From contig OZ020589.1 in the NCBI GenBank assembly GCA_963971535.1, forward strand, positions 71,394,843-71,458,842: a DNA stretch of 64,000 nt. The letters run 5' to 3'. The notes under the pieces were generated by a model. That model saw only the letters and a list, made by a program, of their open reading frames with translations, searched no databases and had not been told where the DNA came from. Shown piece by piece: positions 54,258 through 64,000 of this stretch; position 1 is the first letter of the stretch, and each line of letters starts with the position of its first letter. This DNA is from Notolepis coatsorum. Lineage: Eukaryota > Chordata > Actinopteri > Aulopiformes > Paralepididae. A program made the translations under genes and the position numbers.

Positions 54258-55516
54258 CAGAATGAAGAATTAAATAAAATAATTACAGAACGGGAACTGG
54301 AAGAGGCAATTAGTAGAGCTAAGAACAGCAAATCTCCGGCGAGCGATGGATTCCCATCGGAATTCTATAAGGCATTTAGAGTAGAACTAGCGCCCATGTT
54401 AGGAGCAGCATTCAGACACACGATGGAAGAGGGCAAAATGCCACCCTCATGGAAGGAAGCCATAATCACCACGATACCGAAAGAAGGGAAGGATAGAGAA
54501 TTATGTAGTAGTTTCAGACCTGTGTCCATACTCAACGTGGATTATAAAATGTATACATCAATAATATCAAAGAGATTCGAGACGTTTATGCCAGACATCA
54601 TAGATGAAGATCAGACTGGATTCATTAAAGGGAGTCAGACGCAGGACAATGTAAGAAAGACATTACCCATAGTGGAGGAGATACAAAAGCAGGGGGGGAG
54701 TGCGGTACTGATTAGCCTAGATGCAGAAAAGGCATTCGACAGCACTAGAGAAATTCGGACTAAACGAAAGGGCAATGAAGACGGTCAAGGCACTATATCA
54801 GGAACCGACAGCGAGAATTAAGGTGAATGGCAGCCTGACGGATAGAATCAGACTGGAGAGGGCTACTAGACAGGGATGTTGTCTCTCGCCGACGCTCTTC
54901 GACGTTTTCATAGAACCACTGGCACAACTGATCAGACAGACCGAGGACATCAAGGGGATAGAGATAAGGGGGACGGTACACAAATTAGGCCTATTTGCGG
55001 ACGACGTGATAGTATACATGAGACAACCAGATACGAGCTTCCCGGCACTGATGGATCTACTGAAGGAATATGGCCACTACTCAGGATACAAGCTAAACGT
55101 GACAAAGACACAGACCTTAGCGTGGAACTATACTCCAACGACAGAAATTAGGGAGGAGTACGGGATAAGGTGGGACATGGACAAGATTAAATACCTAGGG
55201 GTTGGGAAGTTGTTTGAGGCGAATTATACACAGATCAATCAGAACATCAAGTGAGACTTAGAGAGATGGACAGTAATGCCCCTGGACTTCAACTCAAGGA
55301 TAGAGGTTATTAAGATGAATATACTATCAAGGTTACTATACCTGTTTCAGTCTCTACCCATACAGATACCACAGAACCAATTCAGGGAGTGGGACAGACT
55401 GGTGTCGAGGTTCATATGGGCAGGGAGAAGACTACGGGTCAGATATAAAATGCTACAACTACCAAAGGAGAAGCAGTACCCAGCCTACAAGACTATTATT
55501 ATGCAGCACAGCTGAC
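54258..55516 (+). pseudogene. L1/Tx1-like reverse transcriptase
   Basis: The first frame has ITERELEEAISRAKNSKSPA, SDGFPSEFYKAF, SSFRPVSILNVDYKMYTSII, IDEDQTGFIKGS and AVLISLDAEKAFDS (catalytic Asp). After a small deletion and frameshift near 54745 the second frame has ALEKFGLNERAMKTVKALYQ, TRQGCCLSPTLFDVFIEPLA, LGLFADDVIVYM (catalytic FADD, 54991-55008) and GHYSGYKLNVTKTQ. A stop at 55252 is followed by PLDFNSRIEVIKMNILSRLL and FREWDRLVSRFIWAGRR. This is the full L1 RT order, broken by at least one frameshift and one stop. Confidence 0.85.
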
Positions 55517-55545
55517 AGCAGTGGCATGCTGGTGCAACGACAACT

Positions 55546-56078
55546 ATGAGGCTAGATGGAAAAACATTGAAAAAGAAGGTGGGGGGATACAAAGTACAGG
55601 TTCTGGTAGGAGATAGGGAACTATTCAAGGAAAAAGAGGAACTGTTAGATCCAATCACCAAGTGCACTTTGATTATATGGAACAGAGTAGTAAAAGAACA
55701 CAAGTTGGGGAAGCAGTCAGGGGTTCTGAGATGGGTAACACACGACAAGAGGTTCAAGCCAGGGAGGATGGACCATGGATTCAGGAGGTGGGAAAGGGGG
55801 GGGGGGGGGCAACAGCGATATGCAAAATAATAGAGAAGGGGGAAATGCAGACCCTACAACAACTGAAGGAGAAATTTGGATTAGAAAACAGGGACCACTT
55901 CAGGTATCTACAGATTAGAGATTACTACAACAAAGAAATAAGAGGGGACAAAGACGAGGAACAGAATGGAATAATTAGGATGATAGTAAGGGCGTACGAA
56001 GGGGGGAAAGGAAGGGTAATATCAGCTGTAACTGAGGGGTACAATTCCCTGACTGTATTGAAGAGTATGGTATATTAA
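55546..56078 (+). pseudogene. L1/Tx1-like ORF2 downstream part, left of the insertion
   Basis: Frames overlap near 55790 at a G run: KCTLIIWNRVVKEHKLGKQS, then MQTLQQLKEKFGLENRDHFR, YLQIRDYYNKEIRGDKDE. They match the L1 region between RT and C-terminal domain. Ends at the insertion (VTEGYNSL). Confidence 0.7.
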
Positions 56079-57370
56079 ACCACTACTAGTTATGTACTTT
56101 AATTACTGGCCATACAGTACATGAATATATATGGTGAACACCCACACAAGAATACGGCAATGACACATAAAGTACTATTTAGAGGGTATTTATTATTATC
56201 AAGCAACGTTAGGTTACAGATTGAGAATTAAGCTTGCGCTTGTATGGCGAAGAACACACGTAAAGTAAGTCAAGAGCGTAAGTCAATGAGAATAGTATGA
56301 ATACTAAGATGGGTCTAAACTGACGCCACCTGTGGCATAGCAATTACATAGGGCACACTAGTACCAGCTGGAGACACTGGGGGGTTCCCTCCGGGTGTAA
56401 GGCCGGCCGGGGTAGAGGAATGTTCGGGTACAAAGTCTGGGTCAACGAGGAATAACGAGGTTCCAGATACAGGAGCCAGTGCAGTACTCCCTTGATCAGT
56501 AGACAAAGCAACAGCTATAATCCAGTATGCTCGACAGCATGGAAGACAGCTAGCCAGCCTCTTCCTAGAGGCGGGCTCGAGTGATGATCCTCACGGGGGG
56601 TAGATCCCAAACGATAGTGGGGTCGACGGTTCTCTGCTCCAGCAGTCACGGTACCAAAGCAATATAATCCAACCAGAAATGGTTCTGCAGTCGCCGGTGT
56701 AGGTTCTCCGGTGTACATATCCAACGGTTCTCGTCTAGGACTCCTCGGGTGGGGGCACGAGTTTAGGCCGCCCAGCCTGGATAAGTGCACTAGCTATATA
56801 CACAACGAACCAGTGGTAATGCTGGTCACTGAAGAACTGTAGCCGTACGATACACTATAAATGATAGACTATTACTTCACATTAGAATAAGTCGAACTCA
56901 ACGTTACTGCGTTAAACTCTGACACTTTAGCAATCTATTCGCACGCGGTTATCAATGCTCTATTTAGAGGCAAAGTTGCTCACTTCACTGCACGTTGTCT
57001 CGTGGTGAAGGCTTTACTAGTAATGAATGAACTGCTGCTGTTTACACCTGCGCCGTATTTATACGTAAGGTGACAATCTAGTTCCAACCTGGTCACTCTG
57101 GTCCTGAATCACTACACTGCCAAAGACATGTTGTAACATGCCCCAAACTCGCCCACTGCACCTGTCTGAGTACGAGACTGCCTGGAGCCTGGGGGGGGGT
57201 GTCCAATAGGAGAGCGCATATTACTCTGGTTTGTACGCAGGTAAAGGGATATTCCGTGTATATATACAAATAATATACAAGGGATATCAAACGATATACA
57301 AATATTATACAAGGGATATCAAGCAATAAATATATATATTCGGTTTAATCTGACCCTTTGTAACATCAGC
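56058..57370. mobile_element. unclassified 1.3-kb insertion (solo-LTR candidate)
   Basis: An exact 6-bp duplication, actgta, flanks it (56052-56057, 57371-57376), and the LINE protein reading resumes on both sides. No inverted ends, no coding domain. It has a TATA-like gccgtatttatacgt (57050), repeats of atacaagggatatcaa at 57275 and 57310, and a G run at 57190. The size and duplication could fit a solo LTR, but the ends are not TG...CA. Confidence 0.5.
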
Positions 57371-57745
57371 ACTGTACCGGGCTATAATGGCCAGCAAGGG
57401 ACACACGACCAACTATATAAAAGAGAAATGGGAGAGGGAACTAGAGATAGAAATCACAGAGAAGGAATGGGACAACATATGCGAGATGCAGCACACAACA
57501 ACGGGGTCAAGGGTATGGAAGGAATTTGGATGGAAGAACATAATCAGGTTCTTTATAACCCCGGAGTTGAAGGGAAAGTATGCACCAGCACAAAAGACAT
57601 GCTGGAGGATGTGTGGGAAGGAGGGGGCAAATCACACACACGTATTCTGGGGATGTCAGAAGCTGAAGGGGTATTGGGAGGAGATAGGGGAGGCAATAAC
57701 CAGAACTAGACAATTCCGCGCGGGGGAAATTGTGAAAGTGTGGGT
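57371..57745 (+). pseudogene. L1/Tx1-like ORF2 C-terminal domain
   Basis: ALYRAIMASKGHTTNYIKEK, WERELEIEITEKEWDNICEM, KEFGWKNIIRFFITPELKGK, then CWRMCGKEGANHTHVFWGCQ with the C-x2-C...H-x3-W-x-C signature of L1-type ORF2, and YWEEIGEAITRTRQF. Well kept until the second insertion at about 57737. Confidence 0.8.
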
Positions 57746-58586
57746 GACGCCTGTGCACCGCCGGCCAACGGGAGAGGGTCTCTTGCGAGTCTCTATGACA
57801 AACAAAAAAAACGTATTAAAATGACGACTCAGGAATGAGACTTTTCTGAGTTTTTGAAATTTTTCTGACTTTTCCAAGTTTTTGAAAATGTTCAGACTTT
57901 TCCGAGTTTTGGGAATTTTTCAGACTTTTCAGAGTTTTTGGAATTTTTCTGACTTTTCAGAGTTATTCGGACTTTTCCGAGTGTAAATATTTTTTCGGAT
58001 TTTCCGAGTTTTTAAAATGTTTCGTGGCATTCCGTCGACAATTGTGGCCGCGGTGACGATCGGAACAGAAGGGGGGAAAAGCGATAAAACCAGCCTTTTC
58101 TTAGAGTGCGAACACATTGGTGTCTATGGGGAGGAGAACCTTCAAACAAATGGTCATCAGTTGAGATAGATATGTCCAATTCCATTTATGAGCGAACCGA
58201 CAGCCGTGTCATCGTTTTGACGTCCTACGTCCAAAATTGAGATCACTGTCGCAATTTACCCAAGGTAGTGGAAAAAAAATTATTTCAACTCCACCACTCT
58301 AACTTGCAATGCATTTCCAATGCGACCGACATTTTCCCGTTTAAAGTCGATTCGTAGCCAAACGGTGCGGTGAAACTTTCCGAAAAGTAATAGCGCTGTG
58401 AGCTGGAGCAAGCCGGTCGTTTTAATACCTTTCACGTGTATGGGGCGCGAACGCTCTGGGCGGAGTTTTGTTTGCAAAATCGGTGGAATAAAGAAATAAA
58501 GAATAACCAGGTCACCCACACTAATAAAAAGAGTATAGATTCTAATAGTGTGGGTGGCAACCTGGCTTCGCCAGGTCACCCACACT
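57737..58586. mobile_element. unclassified insertion with agtgtgggtg ends
   Basis: Inverted ends agtgtgggtgac (57735-57746) and gtcacccacact (58511-58522). Then a second, 40-bp hairpin using the same motif (58547-58586: agtgtgggtggcaacctggc and complement). Contains a tandem array (57838-58010) of a ~28-bp unit with ttttctgagtttttgaaat. No target duplication resolved and no coding. Confidence 0.5.
57838..58010. repeat. ~28-bp degenerate tandem repeat
   Basis: About six copies of a unit containing gacttttccgagtttttg. Confidence 0.9.
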
Positions 58587-58589
58587 AAT

Positions 58590-58930
58590 AATAGGATACG
58601 GGATACCCCAGACGGGCCTGGTGCTATACTTAGGGGACTTGACGCACGAGGGTATACAAGGGGGAGACAAATATTTAATAAAGATAATGCTGATATCGGC
58701 CAGAAAAGCAATAACGAGGCAGTGGTACAAGGAAGACCCACCGACGATAACACAATGGGAAGGAATAGTAGAGGAGATACAGGATATGGAGAGGATAACG
58801 CACATGCTGAGGCTACAGGAGGAGAAATTTGGGGAAAGTGGGAGGACTATAAGGGGGACGAAAACGACATCACAGAGGGAGAAGCAAATGCAACACAAGA
58901 AGGCAAGGGATGAGGGAGGAAAGAGGTTCG
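58590..58930 (+). pseudogene. L1/Tx1-like ORF2 last part
   Basis: GYGIPQTGLVLYLGDLTHEG, IKIMLISARKAITRQWYKED, PPTITQWEGIVEEIQDMERI and EEKFGESGRTIRG; the typical C-terminal end of L1/Tx1 proteins (L-Y-L-G-D, A-x-K-A-I-T-R-x-W, P-P-T). Stop near 58912-58942. Confidence 0.8.
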
Positions 58931-59720
58931 AGGAGGGTCATTGAACCCGTGTCACACACTTTACCTTAGTCAGTACTTTTTTTTTTTAGGGTATTATGAT
59001 TTTTTCTTTATTGTCTATGCCTGTTTAAGGGCGATATACACTCAATCTTTGTATTATGTGCCTGGAAGACCAACTGATGTGGGATTAATATTCAAGGATG
59101 ATGTGGTTTGTATGTATGTAAATCAAAATACAAAGTAAAATTTAGTTTAAAAAAGAATAAAGAGGGCAAAAGATAAGGGAGGAAAGAGGTTCAAGGAGGG
59201 ACACTGGACCCAGGTCGCACATTTTTGCCTTAGCCAACATCTTTATTTTTTTTAGTAGGTACTATAGTTTTTTCTTTATTGTTTATGCCTGTTTAAGGAG
59301 GATATACATGCCGTCTTTGAATTATGTACCTGGAAGACCAACGGATGTGAGATGAATATTCAAGGATGAATTATGTACCTGGAAGACCAACGGATGTGAG
59401 ATGAATATTCAAGGATGAAGTTGTGGGTATGTTTGGGAATTAAAAAAATAAAATAAAAATAAAGAGGGCGAAGGATAAGGGAGGAAAGAGGTTCAAGGAG
59501 GGTCACTGGACGCACATTATTGCCTTAGTCAGTATTTTGATTTATTTATTTTTCAGCAGGTATTGTACTTTTTTCTTTATTGTTTAGGCCTGTATAAGGG
59601 CGATGTACATTACGTCTCTGTATTATGTACCTGGAAGACCAACCGATGTGAGACTAACATTCAAGGATGTTGTTGTTTGTATGTCTGTGATTCAGTGTGC
59701 AAATAAAAATTTTGAAAAAT
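58905..59720. repeat. triplicated LINE 3' end
   Basis: Three tandem copies (about 58905-59157, 59158-59457, 59458-59720). Each contains ggaggaaagaggttcaagga, ctttattgtttatgcctgtt and tgtacctggaagaccaacgg, and ends in an A-rich or aaataaaa stretch. The middle copy has an inner 55-bp duplication (aattatgtacctggaagacc). Confidence 0.93.
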
Positions 59721-59735
59721 AAAAAAAAATGAAAA

Positions 59736-60780
59736 TATACACTTTGACTGCTGTTTTGATAGGGTTATGGTCTTTACTCTTGGCTACATTTGAAAAAGAA
59801 ACACAACATTAACCTCTTAACATCCAAGGGCCCACATGTGAACGATTCGCGACGCGCCACTTTGCCGACCTCTAGCGGCTCGGGTGTGCATTTCTTTTAA
59901 TACTATATATATAATTAAAGCCCTATTTGTTGCCTGTCGATTGCCATTTCAGGCGGAAGAATCCATTCAGCGGTTCTCGAGTTACATGCCGATATGTGAG
60001 GCGTGCGCCAAAGTACACATTACCACCCCCGACTCCCGGGGCTCTAGCTCCGTCAATAATTTGGCGATCTCAAAAAACATTTGACAGGGTTGTAGCCAAT
60101 GAGTGTGGCTTTCCAGTGATACCCCACGTGGGGACCTAATACCGTCTATATTGATCGATTTATGATAAAAACAGCAGGGGGGACCTTACAGCTTAACAGG
60201 AATATGATTACAGTGTTTCATGGTATCAAAATGTTCTTAAAAATAAATAAATATATATATAGATCTAGAAAGTATGACAGCCAATATGTACACATTAAAT
60301 GCATGGCAGAGAGAGAGCGAGAGAGTCGGAGGTAAAACCTTGAGGATTACCAGCTCCTCTCTGCTTTACACATCCCACTCCCTTCAACAGGATTAGCTGG
60401 TGGTGGATACAGTCTCCGAGCAGCTCCTTTGTTAAACAGAGATTAGGATACGGAGCATGATAACCGTATGGGTTCAGCACAAAATAACAAGGCTAATGTG
60501 ATGCTAGAGGGTGCTAGGAAGGAGAAGCTACGGTTTGTTTAGTTTACACCAAGGGACACAGCAAACAGCATTCAGCAAAGCCAGAATGTGACTTTAGTCC
60601 TTCACGTCCATGTGCTCATCTGTTTTATCATGGCAAAGGGGACGCCATTTGTAACAGCAAACATAACGCCACCGTTATTCAAAAACCTTTTTGTTATTTT
60701 ATTAGCCAAGACCATAGAACCTGTGGGTGAATATGATGTGAGTAAGGATTTACTCAGACAAAAGTAGACGTTTAACAAGG
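59736..60780. other. repeat fragment, then no feature recognised
   Basis: 59736-59812 matches 30560-30650 and ends in TTAA plus cctcttaacatcc. From about 59900 to 60780 I see no domain or end. Confidence 0.4.
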
Positions 60781-60918
60781 TTTATTAAGCTTACAACCCA
60801 GGAGAATTGGCTTGAGAAACCCGGGAGTCCCTGGACGGTGGGTCTCATAACAGGCTCCCTGAGACAGGGGAAACGCTGATATATATAATATAATATAGGT
60901 CATAGAAGATGGGTGTGT

Positions 60919-61076
60919 CCAGGTGGCCTGTAGCTGTTCCGCAACCGCTCCTACTTCCGGGGTAGGCCTCATTGGCCCCGACAGGCACGTGACCCCGCCC
61001 GCGGCAGCCCCAGGAGCAAGCGCGTTACTGCTGGAGTTCGCTTCGCCTTTCACATCACTGCCGTTGGCGAAAGCAG
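60919..61076 (-). repeat. inverted LINE 5'-UTR arm, left
   Basis: Reverse complement of 61530-61698 (ctggagttcgcttcgccttt, cattggccccgacaggcacg), about 160 bp with scattered changes. Confidence 0.85.
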
Positions 61077-61147
61077 ACAAATGAATGACTAATTCGGTCA
61101 GAAATAACGTAACTAATAACGTTAGTAAGCACTGCTTATATGCTTAT

Positions 61148-61392
61148 TATGTCTGCGGGGTACAGTAAACGTTTCTCCCGGTACATTCTGAAGAGCACAC
61201 CGCTGTATGTTGGAGAACCAGCGGTCTTCCTCACTCGAGTGAGACTAAAGCCGTGCACAGCTCAGCCCTGTGAGACGCTTATGTCTGCGGGGTACAGTAA
61301 ACGTTTCTCCCGGTACATTCTGAAGAGCACACCGCTGTATGTTGGAGAACCAGCGGTCTTCCTCACTCGAGTGAGACTAAAGCCGTGCACTG
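61148..61392. repeat. 132-bp tandem duplication
   Basis: Two copies of a unit with gtctgcggggtacagtaaac, tgaagagcacaccgctgtat and tcctcactcgagtgagacta; the second is shortened at its end. The open frame across it is an artefact of the repeat. Confidence 0.95.
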
Positions 61393-61465
61393 CACAGTCT
61401 CTAACAGTGTAACAGTAAGAAGCATTTTGGATAAAAGTATTCTGTACTTCTGTATGACAACAATG
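61393..61465 (+). mobile_element. LINE 3'-tail scrap (Rex1/CR1 group)
   Basis: acagtctctaacagtgtaac then agcattttggataaaagtat and tacttctgtatgacaac match the last part of the 35677-38167 LINE, except the terminal actattaaagaaac. Confidence 0.75.
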
Positions 61466-61529
61466 TATGCCTTTCAAATGTTAAATGATTAAATGATACA
61501 CAGCGAAATCTACGCTCTCGCTTCTCATC

Positions 61530-61986
61530 CTGCTTTCGCCAACGGCAGCGATGTGAAAGGCGAAGCGAACTCCAGCAGTAGCGCGCTTGCTCCTGGGGCT
61601 GACGCGGGGCGTGGCCGCGGCGGGTCACGTGCCTGTCGGGGCCAATCAGGCCTACCCCGGACGTAGGAACGGTTGCGGAACAGCTACAGGCGTCCAGGTG
61701 AGAGAGACAATTGGATTGAATGGGGGGGGGGGGGGTGAGTTAGGAGGAGGAGGGGGGGCATGGTTTGGGAGGCTGGGGAGTATTGAAGGTGCGAGACAAA
61801 AGGTGAATGGATGGGTAATGGTAATAGTGTCGGGGGGGTTGAATCATGGCTGGGGGATTGTTTGAGGGGGGAGGGGACTATTATCCCACAAACCTTCAAC
61901 ATAGTCTCAAAGTACAGGGTGCATACACATACGTGGACAGACAGTCTGCAGTCCTTTCGCCTTTACCAGCTATTTGATCAGCACGA
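61530..61986 (+). other. LINE 5' UTR (right arm) and G-rich stretch
   Basis: Right arm of the inverted pair (61530-61698), then a G-rich part (g run at 61721-61735). It leads into the endonuclease frame, so it is likely the 5' UTR of that LINE. Confidence 0.55.
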
Positions 61987-62877
61987 ATGTGCACATTTTT
62001 AGTTATTATGTTTGTTTTTACTACTTTTTTTATCGAAGCATCACTGGCGGGGACGTCGTACGACCGCCAGTCACTTATTGACCTAAACTCCGGACTCAAA
62101 GAGGAGTTTAGAGACACTTTATCATGCCAAGAATGGCCAACGGAGATCAGGCGGGACAAAGACACGGGAGACAAAGACGGCCGCAGGACAAAGAAGAAAC
62201 ACAGAGGAAAGAGGAGCGGGATCAGATTAAGATTAAGGAAATCTGTTTACCGCCCGGCTATTCCATCTATCTTCCTGGCGAATGCTCGTTCGCTAGAGAG
62301 TAAGATGGATGATTTACGAGCGCAGGTCCGATTCCAGCGAGAGATGAGGGAATGCAATATCCTTTGCTTCACGGAGACCTGGCTGAAACCAGTGACTCCT
62401 GATCACAGCATCTCTCCCTCCAACTCCTTCACCATCTTCAGAGCGGATCGTACAGAAGCCTCCGGGAAGAGCATCGGCGGGGGGCTATGCCTTATGACCA
62501 ACAACGGCTGGACTAGCCCCGGGGAAGTGAAGATACTCTCCCGTTCATGCTCTCCCGACCTGGAACACCTCACGATCCAATGTCGCCCGTTTCATCTTCT
62601 GCGCGAATTCACTGCAGTGATCATGACTGCAGTGTACATCCATCCCCAGGCGAACTTCGGCAGAGCGCTAGCGGAACTACACGACCATCTGAACGCGCAC
62701 CAGATCAAGCATCCGGACGCAGCCATGATAGTAGCCGGGGACTTCAATCAGGCGAATATGAAGAAAGTCATGCCGTCTTTCTTCCAGCACATCGTCTGCT
62801 CCACAAGGGGAGGAAATACACTCGACCACTGTTACACCCCGTTCAGAGCCGGATACAAGGCTGTACCGGCTGCGTGA
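61987..62877 (+). pseudogene. LINE APE-type endonuclease domain (5' part of ORF2)
   Basis: An open frame of 296 residues from 61987, the coding part probably from about residue 20. A Lys/Arg-rich linker (KKKHRGKRSGIRLRLRK) precedes the endonuclease: IPSIFLANARSLESKMDDLR (motif with Asn, substrate loop), NILCFTETWLKP (catalytic Glu), IGGGLCLMTNN and AAMIVAGDFNQANMKKVMPS (catalytic G-D-F-N). It stops after GYKAVPAA where the family continues to SDH, so the final catalytic His region and RT are missing. It nicks the DNA target in LINE insertion. Likely the same LINE family as 35677-38167. Confidence 0.85.
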
Positions 62878-63255
62878 ATATTAAAGGCAACCAACTTGTG
62901 TTCAGCTTTTCGTTCAGCGTTTCTCTGATTGGCCACACGGCCAATCAATCAATCCACTAGCACACGCCCTTGCGGCGTGTCGGGTCTGGAGCCTTTTGAG
63001 AACCCGATCGGTAATAAGATTTAAAAAGAAGTGAAGAATGAAACACTTTTGAGGTAGTTTTATTATATAAAAATGAATGAACAAGGTATAAAAGTAGATA
63101 AGATATAAAAAGTGGAATAAGCAATAATACTAGCAGTTTGAACACAAAGTATTGACCGGCCGGTCAGTGTGTTCCTCTCAAGCCAAAAAAGCAGAAGTGT
63201 GTGTCCCGGCTTCCTCCCCCGATCCCCTTATTTCACTCCTCCCCATGGCACATCA
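62878..63255. other. no gene recognised
   Basis: Starts at the LINE truncation point; AT-rich, with a short 10-bp palindrome ccggccggtc at 63158. Nothing recognised. Confidence 0.45.
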
Positions 63256-63262
63256 TATAATT

Positions 63263-63535
63263 GGTGTGTGTGTGTCTGCGTGTGTGTTGGTGTGTGTGTG
63301 TGTGCATGCTGGTTGGTGTGTGTGGTGTGTGTGTGTGTGTGTGCATGCTGGTTGGTGTGTCTGCGTGTGTGCTGTGTGTGTTGGTGTGTGTGTGTGTGCT
63401 GTGTGTGTTGGTGTGTGTGTGTATGCTGTGTGTGTGTGTGCATGCTGGTTAGTGTGTGTGTGTGTGTGTGCATGCTGGTTGGTGTGTGTGTGTGTGTGTG
63501 TATGCTGTGTGTGTGTGTGTGTTAGAGTGTGTGTG
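63263..63535. repeat. (TG)n-based minisatellite
   Basis: TG tracts interrupted by catgctggttggtg units. Frames across it give Cys-Val repeats only. Confidence 0.97.
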
Positions 63536-63931
63536 TTGGAAAGGGAGGGAAGAAGATTTATTGATATGTGTCTTATCGTTTAGTACTTAAACTTTACTTG
63601 GCCCCGTCCCCTAATCTCGGGGTAATCTTAGTCAAGTCATAATTTAGTTACTTGTGGCATTTCGTGTCAAATTAATTGAGTTAAAGCTATTGCTCCAACT
63701 CTGCGTCTTGGAAATGAATGTGCCTTTTGTATTTAGGCCATCGTGTGTGTGAGTATTTATGGTCTGATTAAGATCTTGATGCTCTTGTCTGTGCCACAGT
63801 GAGAGAGGGGGAGAGAGTCAAGAAACCAGGACCTGGCTACATGATTTATACATGTACCCATAGAATGTATCTGCCATTATTTCCATGATTATACATGTCA
63901 TAATCTGACAGGCGCGGCAGAAGCGCTGGTC
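63536..63931. other. no feature recognised
   Basis: AT-rich sequence with no domain or end. Confidence 0.45.
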
Positions 63932-63937
63932 GAACCA

Positions 63938-63995
63938 GCGGTGTTCTGTTGTGTGACTGTACTACAGCGGTGTTCTGTTGTGTGACTGTACTAAA
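63938..63995. repeat. 29-bp tandem duplication
   Basis: Two copies of cagcggtgttctgttgtgtg actgtacta at the right edge of the window. Confidence 0.9.
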
Positions 63996-64000
63996 CTCTT

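Larger units (their letters stand above)
54204..59720 (+). mobile_element. L1/Tx1-like LINE, second copy, interrupted twice
   Basis: Coding starts within the region before the RT and continues in pieces to about 58930. A triplicated 3' end runs to 59720. An unclassified 1.3-kb insertion (56058-57370) and a second, about 0.85 kb (57737-58586), split the C-terminal part. The endonuclease domain is absent (5' truncated). Confidence 0.8.

Noticed and set aside
58547..58586. Polinton/Maverick terminus (AG start, AGTGT)
   Set aside because: No polinton genes, no 6-bp duplication and the element is under 1 kb.
61140..61412. 90-residue frame with an internal repeat (MSAGYSKRFSRYILKST)
   Set aside because: The repeat is the 132-bp DNA duplication; no family recognised.
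63152..63583. Cys-Val-rich frames
   Set aside because: Translation of the TG-based minisatellite.

Overview
The window looks like a repeat-dense stretch of a teleost fish genome. The evidence is the mix of element families: several non-LTR LINE families, tRNA-derived SINEs with 8-16 bp target duplications, hAT, piggyBac and PIF/Harbinger DNA transposons with MITEs, Ty3/Gypsy fragments with a chromodomain, (TAA)n, (GA)n and (TG)n microsatellites, and long C or G homopolymers. I could not name a species. I found no host protein-coding gene. Every coding stretch I recognise belongs to a mobile element, and almost all are broken by stops, frameshifts, truncation or nested insertions.

Layout. 0.2-1.5 kb: a hAT-like element with an inverted, duplicated BED zinc finger. 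1.6-4.2 kb: a second hAT with transposase remnants and a piggyBac-type MITE inside. 6.0-8.5 kb: a LINE 3' end split by a hAT-like element that carries a second copy of that MITE. 8.6-9.3 kb: a hAT MITE. 11.9-12.3 kb: a SINE. 12.8-18.3 kb: an LTR retrotransposon with both LTRs but most of pol deleted, carrying a hAT MITE and a Harbinger-like element. 20.4-24.4 kb: a 3.96-kb DNA transposon with ~310-bp terminal inverted repeats encoding an XPG/FEN1-like nuclease protein (Academ-like). 24.5-25.5 kb: a Gypsy chromodomain and 3' LTR. 25.5-29.7 kb: L2-like and L1/Tx1-like LINE pieces, the latter with another LINE nested in it. 32.9-38.7 kb: one LINE copy interrupted in turn by a SINE, a 2.3-kb hAT and a second copy of its own family. 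41.0-49.5 kb: an 8.5-kb interval bounded by hAT-like ends with an exact 8-bp duplication. It encloses a SWIM-type exon, two spliced exons of a Harbinger/ISL2EU-type transposase, a RecQ-like helicase exon, many copies of one LINE 3' end and a 784-bp tandem duplication. 50.6-51.7 kb: a Harbinger MITE with a foldback inside. 52.7-53.9 kb: two minisatellites. 54.2-59.7 kb: an L1/Tx1-like LINE split by two insertions and ending in a triplicated 3' end. 60.9-62.9 kb: inverted LINE 5' ends and an APE-type endonuclease domain. 63.3-63.5 kb: a TG-rich minisatellite.

The order of events can be read from nested target-site duplications. The two most informative loci are the XPG-nuclease transposon (20435-24395) and the composite hAT-bounded interval (40974-49457). 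All assignments rest on reading motifs, ends and target duplications by eye. No database search was done.
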